DNA of 64,000 nt, from contig DAOUMD010000264.1 of assembly GCA_034412795.1 (NCBI GenBank), positions 34,242 to 98,241 on the forward strand, read 5' to 3'. Both the position numbers and the translations under genes were made by a program. Below, piece by piece: positions 16,113 to 25,854 of the stretch (position 1 is its first letter; each line of letters begins with the position of its first letter). Source of the DNA: JAUVPY01 sp034412795. GTDB lineage: Bacteria; Chloroflexota; Anaerolineae; 4572-78; NAK82. A model generated the notes under the pieces. That model did no database searches and was not told where the DNA came from. It saw nothing but the letters and a program-made list of their open reading frames with translations.

Positions 16113-18329
16113 ATGAGCTGGTGTTCCCGAACGCTGTGCAAGCTGCGAATTTTACTTACGGTCATTATCTTGTTGGCAGTTACTCTGGTATCCTGTACGA
16201 GGGCTCAACCCAGGCCGCGTCCCACTCAGCCTTTCGCCACGAGCGCCCCTGTCAGTCCGTTGCTTACTCCGAGTGCCGTTCCCTCCCAACCGGCGGCGAC
16301 GCCCACACTTCCTACCCAGTTGGTTGTTACGGCTACGACATCCACTCCTCTGCCCGGAGAGCTTCCGTTTTACGTAGAGCCGGTCAGGACCATCGGTGAA
16401 AAGCTGGAGATGGTGCCTGGCCAAATCATTGTCAAGCTTCAGGGCGAATCTGCGGTCCAGGCGCTGGCTGCTGAGCCAGAGGAAGATGGTATAATAAGCA
16501 CCGGATTAAGTTTCATTGATCGTCTCAATCAGTACTTTGATGTTTATGCGTTCGAGCCGTTGGTAAGTCCGTTGGCCAGGGCAGTGGGTAAAAGCGTCGA
16601 GACACTTGGAATCGAGCAACCGGACCTGGTGGGCTATTACCTCGTCAGTTTCGATACCCAGCACGACCCTGACGAGGTGGCTGACGCTTATGAAGCTGAC
16701 CCCGACGTCGATTATGCCGAGCCTAACTACATTGTTTACGCAAGCGACGGACCGGTGGCGCCGCAGGCCTTGGTCCCCAACGATCCTTTTTTTAGTTATC
16801 AGTGGCACATGCCCTTTGTTCAGGCCCCTCAGGCATGGGATGTATCCACCGGGCAAGGAGTTCTGGTCGCTGTGCTGGATACTGGCGTCGCCTATGAGGA
16901 CTTTGGAAGTTTCCGTCGCGCTCCTGACCTGGGCAACACAAGCTTTGCGGCTGGCTACGATTTTATCAACAATGACTCGCACCCCAACGACGACGAAGGT
17001 CACGGCACCCACGTGGCGGGGACTATCGCCCAGAGCACGAATAACGCCCAGGGCGTTACGGGCGTGGCTTTTGATGCGACCTTGATGCCGGTCAAGGTGC
17101 TCGACAGCCAGGGCCAAGGGAGCCATGACGCGATTGCCCAGGGCATCATCTTTGCCACCGATCGAGGGGCACAAATCATCAATTTGAGCCTCAGTGGCCG
17201 CACCGGTTCCAATACCTTGGCCGAAGCGATCAATTATGCGACCAGTAAGGGGGTATTGGTCATAGCAGCGGCCGGGAATAGCGGTGGTGCCATTGAATAT
17301 CCTGCCGCCTATACCAATGTGATGGCCATTGGTGCGGTAGGTTACGATCGCACGCGTGTGGATTACAGCAATTTCGGTTCCCAGCTTGACCTGGTCGCCC
17401 CCGGTGGCAATACCGACGTCGATTTGAACGGGGATGGCTATCCCGACGGTGTTCTCCAGCAGACCTTCCGGGATGACCCAGCGGAGTTCGGCTTTTATTA
17501 CTACGAAGGAACTTCTATGGCAGCGCCGCACGTTTCGGGCGTTGCTGCGTTGCTTTTCGCTCGCAATCCGGCGGCGACTGCCAGCCAGGTACGCCAGGCC
17601 ATGGAGACCACCGCGCTTGACCTGGGGTCTGCCAATGAATATGGTAACGGGCTTGTGCAGGCTGCAAGTGCGCTGGAGGCTATCGGCGGCCCGCAGCCCG
17701 TAACTCCTACCCCAACACGTACACCCACATCCACGACCCAACCGCCGACGCCTACCTTTACCCCGACGTCCCCGAGTCCCAGCCCGTCGCCGACACCGAC
17801 CTTCACGTCAACGCCGCCGACCGCAACCTTGACACCGACCCCTACGCTGCCCCCGGTTTCCGAAAATATCATCATAAACGGCGACTTTGAAAGCGATGAT
17901 GGTTGGATATTCAGTCCTACCCGCCACCCGGCCAGCTATAGCACCCAGGTGGTCCACGGCGGCGCGCGTTCTGCGCGCGCGGGTATCGTGGACGGCATAG
18001 ACCGTTACAGTTATTCTTCTATCGTGCAGCGGGTCACTATTCCTGCTGACGCCCAACGCGCTACACTCACCTACTGGGTGTATCCAATCAGTGATGACGT
18101 CTTTCCGAGAGACATCCAGATGGTGCTGATCCTCAGTGAGCGCTTCCGAACCATCGCCTTTGTTGATCGGACGCTTTCGGACGCGCAGCAGTGGGTCCAG
18201 CGCAGCTACGATATGACCCCCTTCGCCGGCCGTACCGTATATGTCTATTTCGGTGTCTACAACGGGGGACGCACAGGCCAGATGAGCGCTATGTACGTGG
18301 ATGATGTGTCCTTGATTGTTGATCGGTAG
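16113..18329 (+). CDS. Subtilisin-like (S8) serine protease lipoprotein with Thr/Pro linkers
   Basis: 738 residues. A hydrophobic signal with lipobox-like VTLVSC (residues ~20-30) predicts an exported, lipid-anchored protein. After a Pro/Thr-rich stalk comes an inhibitor-like propeptide (QIIVKLQG..., VDYAEPNYIV) and the S8 domain with the triad Asp in VAVLDTGVAY (~residue 257), His in GHGTHVAGT (~297) and Ser in GTSMAAPHVSG (~467). A second Thr/Pro linker (~530-580) leads to a C-terminal beta-sandwich (INGDFESDDGW..., YVDDVSLIV), a carbohydrate-binding-like module. Start ATG 16113 is chosen for AAGAGGAGG upstream; ATG 16089 and GTG 16083 are in frame. The kinase-STAND gene follows 11 bases later. 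Confidence 0.93.
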   Translation: MSWCSRTLCKLRILLTVIILLAVTLVSCTRAQPRPRPTQPFATSAPVSPLLTPSAVPSQPAATPTLPTQLVVTATTSTPLPGELPFYVEPVRTIGEKLEMVPGQIIVKLQGESAVQALAAEPEEDGIISTGLSFIDRLNQYFDVYAFEPLVSPLARAVGKSVETLGIEQPDLVGYYLVSFDTQHDPDEVADAYEADPDVDYAEPNYIVYASDGPVAPQALVPNDPFFSYQWHMPFVQAPQAWDVSTGQGVLVAVLDTGVAYEDFGSFRRAPDLGNTSFAAGYDFINNDSHPNDDEGHGTHVAGTIAQSTNNAQGVTGVAFDATLMPVKVLDSQGQGSHDAIAQGIIFATDRGAQIINLSLSGRTGSNTLAEAINYATSKGVLVIAAAGNSGGAIEYPAAYTNVMAIGAVGYDRTRVDYSNFGSQLDLVAPGGNTDVDLNGDGYPDGVLQQTFRDDPAEFGFYYYEGTSMAAPHVSGVAALLFARNPAATASQVRQAMETTALDLGSANEYGNGLVQAASALEAIGGPQPVTPTPTRTPTSTTQPPTPTFTPTSPSPSPSPTPTFTSTPPTATLTPTPTLPPVSENIIINGDFESDDGWIFSPTRHPASYSTQVVHGGARSARAGIVDGIDRYSYSSIVQRVTIPADAQRATLTYWVYPISDDVFPRDIQMVLILSERFRTIAFVDRTLSDAQQWVQRSYDMTPFAGRTVYVYFGVYNGGRTGQMSAMYVDDVSLIVDR

Positions 18330-18340
18330 TCCAATCAGTG

Positions 18341-21300
18341 ATGTCAGACTGGCTCAACCGGCAGCTCGGCAAATATCAGGTCAGGGAGTTCTTAGGTCGG
18401 GGGGGGATGGCCGAAGTCTACAAGGCCTACCAACCTGCTCTTGGGCGCGATGTGGCCATCAAGGTTATCCACCCTTACTTGTCTGATGATCCTGGTTTTG
18501 TGGAGCGCTTTCAACGTGAGGCCAGAGCTGTGGCCGGGTTACGCCATCCGGGTATTGTCCAAGTCTATGACTTCGACGTTCAGGATGGCGTCTTTTACAT
18601 GGTCATAGAGTATGTAACGGGTGAGAGTTTGCAAAGGTGGCTGATGCTCGGCCGGGAGCGAGGGGGGCGGTCGCCTTTGGATAAAGTTCTATCCCTCTTT
18701 CGACCAATGGTCGAAGCCGTGGCTTACGCACACGATCAGGGTGTCATCCACCGTGACTTGAAACCGGCCAATGTGTTGCTTACCTCCCAAGACCAGCCAA
18801 TTTTGACTGACTTCGGTTTGTCTCAGATTGTGGGTGCCGAGCGGGTTGGCCCCGGGACGGTTGTCGGAACGCCAGCTTATATGTCGCCTGAACAAGCCTC
18901 GGGCGAGCCAGGCGACGCGCGCAGCGACATCTATTCACTAGGCGTGATCCTGTACGAGTTGGCGACCGGTGTCCCTCCCTTCGTCGGTGATACCCCCATT
19001 GACATCATACTCAAACATCTCGAAGAGCCGCTTCCACCACCCAGCTCTATCAACCCCGACTTACCTCCGGCTTTGGAGCGAACTATTCAAAGGTCCTTGG
19101 AAAAAGAGCCGGGCGACCGCTTCCAGTCAGCCCGTGAGCTGTCGAGATCTTTGGAAAAGATTGTGCTGCCCCTGCCCGAAATGGATATGGGAGAGGCTCA
19201 GCTCCTGGACACTCACTGTCCTTATCGAGGTCTCCAGGTGTTCGAGGAAGAGCACGCCGAATTCTATTTTGGGCGCGAGATTCTCATTCGCCGGTTGATA
19301 CAGAAGTTGGGGGCTCTTGAGCGACAGTCCCAGTCTCTATCAACCCGGTTTGCTCAATTCCTGGCCGTGTTAGGCGCGTCGGGGAGCGGCAAATCGTCGC
19401 TGGTACGGGCCGGTCTGATTCCGGCGTTGCGTCAGGGAGCGGTGCCAGGCAGCGATGGCTGGGTCATCCACGTGATGAGACCGGGTGGGCGACCCTTGAC
19501 AGAATTGGCTGCTCACCTGGCTCTCGTTCTGCCCGACGCAGAGAATGGGGCAGCGGCCAGGAGCCGACTGCGAGACGATTTGGCTGCCGATGGGCGTGCC
19601 CTACATCAAAAGGTGCGCCAGGCTTGGTCGGATGGCCTGCTTGAGACGCGCCTGCTACTGGTGATCGACCAATTTGAGGAGGTATTCACTCTCTGCCACG
19701 ATGAGGACGAACGTCGGCGCTTTATCGAAAATCTGCTTTATGCCACAGCGGTCAATGATGGTCGGATCATCGTTGTGTTGACGATGCGGGCCGATTTCTA
19801 TCCCCGCTGTGCCTTGTACCGTGACCTGGCCAGCCATATCTCTGCCCGGCAGGTGCTGGTGGGGCCTATGAATGAAGCCGACCTGCGCCGCGCGATTGAG
19901 CGCCCAGCCTGGCAAGTGGGGGTTGAGTTTGAGCCTGGCCTGGTGGATATCATATTGGCTGACGTTGCCAAGCAACCGGGCGCTTTGCCTTTGTTGCAGC
20001 ACGCGTTGTTGGAGTTGTGGGAACGGCGACAGGGGCGATTGCTCGCTTTGTCTGCCTATCAGATCAGCGGGGGAGTGGAAGGAGCCATCGCCCAGCGGGC
20101 TGACTCTCTGTATGCTAGTTTCGACCCAGAGGAGCAAGCCATCGTCCGCCGGATTATGCTGCGCTTGACCCAGCCGGGCGAAGGGACCGAGGATACCAGG
20201 CGGCGAGCCCGCAAGCGTGAACTTACGCTGGGGGCGGAGGAGGGGCAGGCGAGATCTGTTGAAGAGGCGCTTCAGCGCTTGACGGATGCCCGCCTGGTGA
20301 CGACCACCAGGGACATGGCCAGCGGTGAAGAGCTGGTGGACGTTTCTCACGAGGCGTTGATTCGAGGTTGGGATCGTCTGCGAACCTGGATTGATGAGGA
20401 TCGAGCTGCCCTGCGCACGCATCGGCAGTTGACCGAGGCCGCCGATGCGTGGGAAAGCAACCAACGCGACTCCAGTTACTTGTATCATGGCGCCCGTCTG
20501 GTCCAAGCCGAGGAGTGGGCCGAGCTGCGTCCCGGCGATTTGAATGAGCTGGAGCGAGCCTTCCTCGAAGATAGCCGGGCGGCTGTTGAGGCCGTCGAAC
20601 GAGAACGGGAAGCCCAACGGCAGCGTGAACTGGCCCATGCACAAGCGCTGGCCGAGGCGGAGCACCGGCGGGCGGATGAGCAGGCCAAGGCCAGCCGGCG
20701 GTTGCGCTGGCTGGTGGTCGGGCTGGCAATGGTGTTCTTGGTAGCTGTCGGAGCAGCCTTATTCGCCAGAGGGCAACAACAGGAGGCCCAGCGTCAGGCT
20801 GAGGTGGCCGAAGCGAGGCAAGAAGAAGCGGAGTCTGCTCAGGCCCATGCCCTTGCCTCTGAAGCGACGGCTGAAGCACGCCGTGCGGAGTCAGAGATTG
20901 CACGAGCGGAAGCGGTAATGGCAGGAGCCATCGCTGAGGCCGAACGAGCCGAGGCCGAACGACAGGCGCGCCTTGCCCTTTCCCGTCAGTTGGTTGTCCA
21001 GTCCGCCAGCCAATTGGATAAGCGGCTCGACCTAGCTGCGTTGCTGAGCTTGCAGGCTAATCACATTACCGACACAGTAGAAACGAGGAGTAGTTTGCTG
21101 GCTGCGGTGGACCATAATTCAGCCCTGACGACTTTTCTGCACGGGCATACAGGCATTGTGTACTGTGTGGCCTATAGCCCAGATGGGAAGCAATTGGCCA
21201 CAGCGTCGGAGGATCGAACAGTCATGCTTTGGGATGTGTTCAGCGGCCAGCGTCTGGCGACCCTGGAGAGGCACGGCGGCAAGGTCTATAGCGTGGCCTA

Positions 21301-23017
21301 CAGCTCGGATGGGACGCAACTGGCCACGGCATCGGAGGACCGGACAGCCATTGTCTGGGATGTGGCCAGTGGTCAGCCTATTATAACCTTGGAGGGGCAC
21401 GGCGGCCAGGTCAATAGCCTGGCCTACAGCCCGGATGGGACGCAACTGGCCACGGCGTCGGACGATCAGAAGGCCATTCTCTGGGACGTGATCAGTGGCG
21501 AACCGCTCATGACGTTGAAGGGACACACCGATTTGATCTACAGCCTGGCCTATCGCCCGGATGGGCGGCAGGTGGCGACAGGCTCATTTGACAAGACAAC
21601 GATCCTTTGGGATGTGGCCAGCGGGCAAGCTACTGCCACGCTGGAAGGGCACGGAGATGGGATATTAAGCCTGGCCTATAGTCCAGATGGGAAGAAGCTG
21701 GCTACAGGATCGCTGGATAGCACCGTCATCGTCTGGGATGTGGCCAGCGGTCAGCCGCTTCTCACTTTAGAGCATAGCGGCCCAATCAACGGCGTGGCTT
21801 TTAGCCTGGATGGGAAGGAACTGGCCGCGGGATCGTGGGACAAGACCGTCACGCTTTGGGATCTGAACAGCGGCCGGCGTTTAGCCATTCTGAAAGGTCA
21901 CACCGGCGGGGTCACCAATCTGGCCTATAGCCCGGATGGAACGCAGTTGACGGCGGGATCAGCCGACGGGGATGTCATCATGTGGGACGTAGCCAGCAAT
22001 CGGTTCCGCTTCACAATCGAGGGGCACTCTGATTTTGTTATCGGTGTCGCTTTCAGCCCCGATGGTGCACAACTGGCCACGGCGTCAAGCGACCACACGG
22101 TGGGTCTTTGGGACGTGGCCAGTGGTCGACCGCAGGGAACTCTCCAAGGACACACCGGCCCGGCTAACAGTGTGGTCTATAGCCCCGATGGCATGCAATT
22201 GCTCACCTCGTCTGACGACCGTTCGGCTATTGTGTGGAATATCGCCAGCGGTCAGCCTCTCAGGACGCTGAAGGGGCATAATGATTGGCTCGGGCGGGCA
22301 GTCTATAGCCCGGACGCGATGCAGATAGTCACCGTAGGTTTTGACAAAAAGGTGATTCTCTGGGATTCGGTCAGTGGTCAGCAACTGATGACGCTAGAGG
22401 GGCACACGGGTGCGGTCAACAGCGCGGCCTTCAGTTTGGACGGGACGCAACTGGTTACAGTAGGTCCCGAGATTATCCTTTGGGACGTAGCCAGCGGTCA
22501 GTCGCCCATTACGCTGGAGGGGCACAGCGATGGGGTTGACAGTGTGGCCTTCAGCCCGGATGGCACGCAATTGGCTACAGGGGGGAGAGATCAGACAGTT
22601 ATCCTTTGGGATATGTCCAGCCGTCAACCCCGGACCGTACTCAAAGGGCACATCGGGGCGGTTATTGCCCTAGCTTTTAGTCCAGATGGTACACAACTGG
22701 CTACGGGATCACAAGATCGGACAATCATCCTTTGGGATGTTCCCAGTGGCGAGCAATTGCTTAAAATCACAGGTTTCGACGAACCGATTTATGACGTGGC
22801 TTTCAGCCCCGATGGCTCGATGCTAGCTTCACGTGGAAACGGCAAGGACATGGTTCGTGTGACATATCTCGACGCTGAGACGTGGCCGGAACGTGCTTGT
22901 CGGATTGCCAATCGAAATCTGACAATCGAAGAGTGGAACCAATTTGTTGGTCCCGAAATCCCCTACCAACACATCTGCCCTGATTTGCCAGCGGGTCGGG
23001 GTGCGCCGGATCGCTGA
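18341..23017 (+). CDS. Ser/Thr protein kinase - STAND NTPase - WD40 multidomain protein
   Basis: 1558 residues. (1) Hanks-type kinase, residues ~10-270: FLGRGGMAEVYKA, VAIKVI, HRDLKPANVLL, TDFGLS, GTPAYMSPEQ. (2) A STAND-type (nSTAND1) P-loop NTPase starting CPYRGLQVFEEEHAEFYFGR (~290), Walker A GASGSGKSSLVRAG (~344), Walker B LLVIDQFEEVF (~440). (3) A coiled coil interrupted by one transmembrane helix (LRWLVVGLAMVFLVAVGAAL, ~786). (4) 14 WD40 repeats (~930-1490), enough for two seven-bladed propellers. Kinase and NTPase would be cytoplasmic and the propellers extracytoplasmic. The architecture suggests ligand-triggered oligomerisation that activates the kinase; the target is unknown. ATG 18341 is chosen over the adjacent GTG 18338. 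Confidence 0.93.
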   Translation: MSDWLNRQLGKYQVREFLGRGGMAEVYKAYQPALGRDVAIKVIHPYLSDDPGFVERFQREARAVAGLRHPGIVQVYDFDVQDGVFYMVIEYVTGESLQRWLMLGRERGGRSPLDKVLSLFRPMVEAVAYAHDQGVIHRDLKPANVLLTSQDQPILTDFGLSQIVGAERVGPGTVVGTPAYMSPEQASGEPGDARSDIYSLGVILYELATGVPPFVGDTPIDIILKHLEEPLPPPSSINPDLPPALERTIQRSLEKEPGDRFQSARELSRSLEKIVLPLPEMDMGEAQLLDTHCPYRGLQVFEEEHAEFYFGREILIRRLIQKLGALERQSQSLSTRFAQFLAVLGASGSGKSSLVRAGLIPALRQGAVPGSDGWVIHVMRPGGRPLTELAAHLALVLPDAENGAAARSRLRDDLAADGRALHQKVRQAWSDGLLETRLLLVIDQFEEVFTLCHDEDERRRFIENLLYATAVNDGRIIVVLTMRADFYPRCALYRDLASHISARQVLVGPMNEADLRRAIERPAWQVGVEFEPGLVDIILADVAKQPGALPLLQHALLELWERRQGRLLALSAYQISGGVEGAIAQRADSLYASFDPEEQAIVRRIMLRLTQPGEGTEDTRRRARKRELTLGAEEGQARSVEEALQRLTDARLVTTTRDMASGEELVDVSHEALIRGWDRLRTWIDEDRAALRTHRQLTEAADAWESNQRDSSYLYHGARLVQAEEWAELRPGDLNELERAFLEDSRAAVEAVEREREAQRQRELAHAQALAEAEHRRADEQAKASRRLRWLVVGLAMVFLVAVGAALFARGQQQEAQRQAEVAEARQEEAESAQAHALASEATAEARRAESEIARAEAVMAGAIAEAERAEAERQARLALSRQLVVQSASQLDKRLDLAALLSLQANHITDTVETRSSLLAAVDHNSALTTFLHGHTGIVYCVAYSPDGKQLATASEDRTVMLWDVFSGQRLATLERHGGKVYSVAYSSDGTQLATASEDRTAIVWDVASGQPIITLEGHGGQVNSLAYSPDGTQLATASDDQKAILWDVISGEPLMTLKGHTDLIYSLAYRPDGRQVATGSFDKTTILWDVASGQATATLEGHGDGILSLAYSPDGKKLATGSLDSTVIVWDVASGQPLLTLEHSGPINGVAFSLDGKELAAGSWDKTVTLWDLNSGRRLAILKGHTGGVTNLAYSPDGTQLTAGSADGDVIMWDVASNRFRFTIEGHSDFVIGVAFSPDGAQLATASSDHTVGLWDVASGRPQGTLQGHTGPANSVVYSPDGMQLLTSSDDRSAIVWNIASGQPLRTLKGHNDWLGRAVYSPDAMQIVTVGFDKKVILWDSVSGQQLMTLEGHTGAVNSAAFSLDGTQLVTVGPEIILWDVASGQSPITLEGHSDGVDSVAFSPDGTQLATGGRDQTVILWDMSSRQPRTVLKGHIGAVIALAFSPDGTQLATGSQDRTIILWDVPSGEQLLKITGFDEPIYDVAFSPDGSMLASRGNGKDMVRVTYLDAETWPERACRIANRNLTIEEWNQFVGPEIPYQHICPDLPAGRGAPDR

Positions 23018-23344
23018 GTCCACGTTGTCTCCCTTTACTGCCAGAATAGTATGTTGTCTCTATGGATCATCTACTAGCTTTTGGAGAACTCCAGCCGTCG
23101 TTTGGCTGTCTTGCAAGATTGCCGTATAATGAGACGATGAACGCTTAAAAGGGTACCCCCCACACACTCCGACAGGCCAGTACGACTCAAAAAGGTGACA
23201 CCCCCCCCAGGTGGGACCGGTCGACGGAAGGCGCGGAGAGACTTTCTTGAATAAGTGGAAACAGGCTTGGTTCTTGGGCCAACTTTGTTTCAAGAGTTAA
23301 CATCAGCCTTCCAAAGTTTTGTTTTTGTTAGTGAGGGACAGCTA
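23018..23344 (+). promoter_or_regulatory. 327-base gap with promoter of the GAF gene
   Basis: A good promoter is present: TTGGCT (23102-23107), 17-base spacer, TATAAT (23125-23130), which predicts a leader of about 200 nt before the GAF gene. The leader has two C-runs (six at about 23156, eight at about 23202), the second next to a small CCCAGGTGGG hairpin. I see no open frame of note in it. Confidence 0.5.
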
Positions 23345-24151
23345 ATGCGCCGTAATCTGCTTGAGCACATTCTTTGCGTCAGTCGCCACATGGCCGAAAC
23401 CCGGGCGCTTATCCCTCTCCTCAATTACGTGATGGATGAGGCCATTGAATTGGTTGGCGCTGACCGTGGCTACGTCGTCCTGGTCCGGCCCGATAGTACG
23501 CTGGATGTCCGGGTCAAGCGTGGGATGGGTGGCGTGGAGCTAGAAGCCGCTGAGGATCAGGTTAGCACGTCTATCCTCAGACGGGTGGTTGAAACCAGTC
23601 AGCCGCTCGTGCTACGCGACGCTATGAAGGATCCGCGTTTTGGTGAATCCGAGAGTGTGGTAATTCTTGGACTGCGCTCGATCATGTGTGTCCCGCTTGT
23701 TTCACGGGGAGAAACCATCGGCGCAATTTACGTTGAGAATCGTTCGATTCGTAACCGCTTTAGCGAAGACGATTTGCCACTGCTTATTCTCTTTGCGAAC
23801 CAGGCGGCTGTTGACATCGAAAACGCCAGGCTTTTCGAGGCGCTGCAAAAAACGCGCGATGAGCTAGAAATCCGGGTGAAGGAGCGCACTGCCGAGCTTA
23901 CGAAAGCCAAAGCGGCGACGGAAACTGCTTACGCTGAATTACAGAGTCGCAACCAAGAGTTACAGGAGGCGCTAGCCACGGTCAAGACATTGAGTGATTT
24001 CGTGCCGGTTTGCGCCTGGTGTCATAATAAGATAAAGGATGAGAAAGGGCGGTGGGTTAGTCTGGAATTGTACATTGAAACTCATTCTGAAGCGACAGTC
24101 ACCCACGGTATCTGCCCGGAGTGTGCGAAAAATCCTAAGAATCGGGTCTGA
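23345..24151 (+). CDS. GAF-domain protein with coiled coil and C-terminal zinc-ribbon-like module
   Basis: 268 residues. A GAF domain (~15-170: LIPLLNYVMDEAIELVGADRGYVVL..., SIMCVPLVSRGETIGAIYVEN) is followed by a coiled coil (~180-220, ELEIRVKERTAELTKAKAA) and a short Cys module: PVCAWCHNKIKDEKGRW..., HGICPECAKN, four cysteines in two pairs. This tail is seen at the end of many PAS/GAF/response-regulator proteins and is probably a metal-binding output or interaction module. No kinase or cyclase domain is attached. The ATG at 23345 with GAGGGACAG upstream is preferred to the GTG at 23255. Confidence 0.82.
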   Translation: MRRNLLEHILCVSRHMAETRALIPLLNYVMDEAIELVGADRGYVVLVRPDSTLDVRVKRGMGGVELEAAEDQVSTSILRRVVETSQPLVLRDAMKDPRFGESESVVILGLRSIMCVPLVSRGETIGAIYVENRSIRNRFSEDDLPLLILFANQAAVDIENARLFEALQKTRDELEIRVKERTAELTKAKAATETAYAELQSRNQELQEALATVKTLSDFVPVCAWCHNKIKDEKGRWVSLELYIETHSEATVTHGICPECAKNPKNRV

Positions 24152-24175
24152 TCAGGTTCTGGTCATAGCAAAGAC

Positions 24176-24210
24176 GCCGCCCCCGGAGATTAGCATTCTC
24201 CGGGGGCGGC
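24176..24210. terminator. Strong bidirectional terminator hairpin
   Basis: A perfect 14-bp stem (24176-24189 with 24197-24210, GCCGCCCCCGGAGA) and 7-base loop lies between the convergent GAF and PfpI genes. T-tracts are weak on both sides, but stem stability and position fit shared termination. Confidence 0.75.
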
Positions 24211-24230
24211 ATCTTGCTTTGTGGCACACA

Positions 24231-24812
24231 CTACGGCTCGATCTTGGTGCCCAGCACGTCTAAGAACTTGGCCAGCCATGCGGGATGGGCCGGCCACGCG
24301 GGGGCGGTGACCAGCACGCCATCCACGTGGGCCTGGTCGACCGAGATGTCCACGTAGGTGCCGCCGGCGCTAGCTACGTCAGGGCCAACGGCGGGATAGG
24401 CGGAACAGGCTTTGCCCTCCAGCACACCGGCGGCGGCCAGCACTTGCGGGCCATGGCAGATGGCGGCGATGGGCTTACCTGCCGCGCCAAAATGTTGCAC
24501 GATTTTGATCACGTTGGGGTTCAGGCGGATGTACTCCGGCGCCCGGCCGCCGGGGATGACCAGCGCATCGTAGTCCTCGGCCTTCACTTCGCCAAACGTG
24601 GCGTTTAAAGTGAAATTGTGCCCCGGCTTCTCACTGTAGGTCTGATCTCCCTCAAAGTCGTGAACCGCGGTGCGCACCTGGTCGCCTGCCTTCTTATCGG
24701 GGCAGACGGCGTCCACCTGGTGGCCGACCATCTGCAACGCTTGGAAGGGGACCATCACCTCGTAGTCCTCCACGAAGTCGCCGACGAGCATCAGAATTTT
24801 CTTGGTAGCCAT
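24231..24812 (-). CDS. DJ-1/PfpI family protein
   Basis: 193 residues of the class I glutamine amidotransferase-like fold. The nucleophile elbow is AAICHGPQVLA (Cys ~116), with Glu in FVEDYEV and VIPGGRAPEYIR as in PfpI/DJ-1 relatives. The family includes deglycases, chaperones and proteases, so the activity cannot be fixed. ATG 24812 follows GGAGGAAAGCA. Confidence 0.9.
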   Translation of the reverse strand: MATKKILMLVGDFVEDYEVMVPFQALQMVGHQVDAVCPDKKAGDQVRTAVHDFEGDQTYSEKPGHNFTLNATFGEVKAEDYDALVIPGGRAPEYIRLNPNVIKIVQHFGAAGKPIAAICHGPQVLAAAGVLEGKACSAYPAVGPDVASAGGTYVDISVDQAHVDGVLVTAPAWPAHPAWLAKFLDVLGTKIEP

Positions 24813-24912
24813 TGCTTTCCTCCTTCGTTGGCTTATTTTGCCCAACTTTGGGCTTGAATGGATCGACGTGACAATTTCTGAGAATCGATTTTCAGATCAG
24901 GATGTTAAGGGG

Positions 24913-25812
24913 TTAGAGGTGCTTTTCGGCCAGGTAGACCACCCATTCCTTAGCGTCATACAAGTCTACACCGCCCCAGGCCGGGTATACCTCGACGTGG
25001 TTGAAGCCAGCCTCATGCATCATAGACACTACGTGGTCGGTGGGGTAGGCCTGGTCGCTAAGCGTGTACTCGTGCAGCTCACCCGTCTCCAGGTTGATGA
25101 TGTGGAATTGTTCCAGGGAGAGATTCTGCTCGGCGTACCAGTGGCGCTCGCCAAGGTGGAAGAAGGGCCAATCCCCCCACAGGCCGGAGTCGTCGGCGAA
25201 CCACCAGGTGCTATCCTGCTTGTCAACGTGTTCGAAGTCTAGCAGCTCGACGACGAGCCGTCCTCCAGCACCTTGCTTTGATGAGGGTTGTAGGGCGCTG
25301 GCGCAACACTGGAGCAAATCGGTGGTTTCGTCGGGGGTGAAGGTGGCCAACTCGCCGTAGAGGAAGAGGACTGCGTCAAAGCGAGCGGCCGGTGGGTCCA
25401 TGGTCAGGACATCGCACAAGTTGAAGGAACAGCGCTCGGTGACGCCGGCATCGGCGGCCAATCCCTGGGCGTAGCGGATGGCGGCCGGGCTGAAGTCCAG
25501 TCCGTGCACGGTACAACCCCGTCGGGCCAACTCAACAGCGTATAAGCCTGGACCACAGGTCACGTCAAGAACGCGGCTCTCTTCGCGTAGTGATAGCTTA
25601 TCCCACAGCCAATCCACCAATCGAATGATCTCTGTCCGTGGACGGCTGGCAGCTCCATGGGATTGATCCAAGTGCTGGCGCAACATACGTTCGCTGAAAT
25701 CGGGGTCGTCCCAGGGGAAGTTGGCCGCGCCGTGAGGTGGAGGAGGAGGCTGCGGGCGGTGATATATGTGCCACAGGGCGTTGTAGAGGCGGTGGGCTGG
25801 ATCAGGACTCAT
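24913..25812 (-). CDS. SAM-dependent class I methyltransferase
   Basis: 299 residues. The Rossmann-type core has motif I VLDVTCGPGLYAVELARRG (~residues 79-97), the acidic end of strand 2 in VHGLDFSP, and RFDAVLFLYGELATF as motif IV/V. The N-terminal ~70 residues are family-specific and there is a long C-terminal beta region. A small-molecule methyltransferase is likely; the substrate is unknown. It starts 42 bases after the flavin reductase gene on the same strand. Confidence 0.88.
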   Translation of the reverse strand: MSPDPAHRLYNALWHIYHRPQPPPPPHGAANFPWDDPDFSERMLRQHLDQSHGAASRPRTEIIRLVDWLWDKLSLREESRVLDVTCGPGLYAVELARRGCTVHGLDFSPAAIRYAQGLAADAGVTERCSFNLCDVLTMDPPAARFDAVLFLYGELATFTPDETTDLLQCCASALQPSSKQGAGGRLVVELLDFEHVDKQDSTWWFADDSGLWGDWPFFHLGERHWYAEQNLSLEQFHIINLETGELHEYTLSDQAYPTDHVVSMMHEAGFNHVEVYPAWGGVDLYDAKEWVVYLAEKHL

Positions 25813-25854
25813 AGGGACTCTGGGGGCTCATAGGTACTCATACGCGCCACTATT

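Noticed and set aside
16506..17741. 411-residue open frame on the minus strand
   Set aside because: Lies fully opposite the subtilase with intact triad; no family features.
19655..20665. 336-residue open frame on the minus strand
   Set aside because: Opposite the STAND region of the kinase gene; shadow frame due to GC-rich codons.
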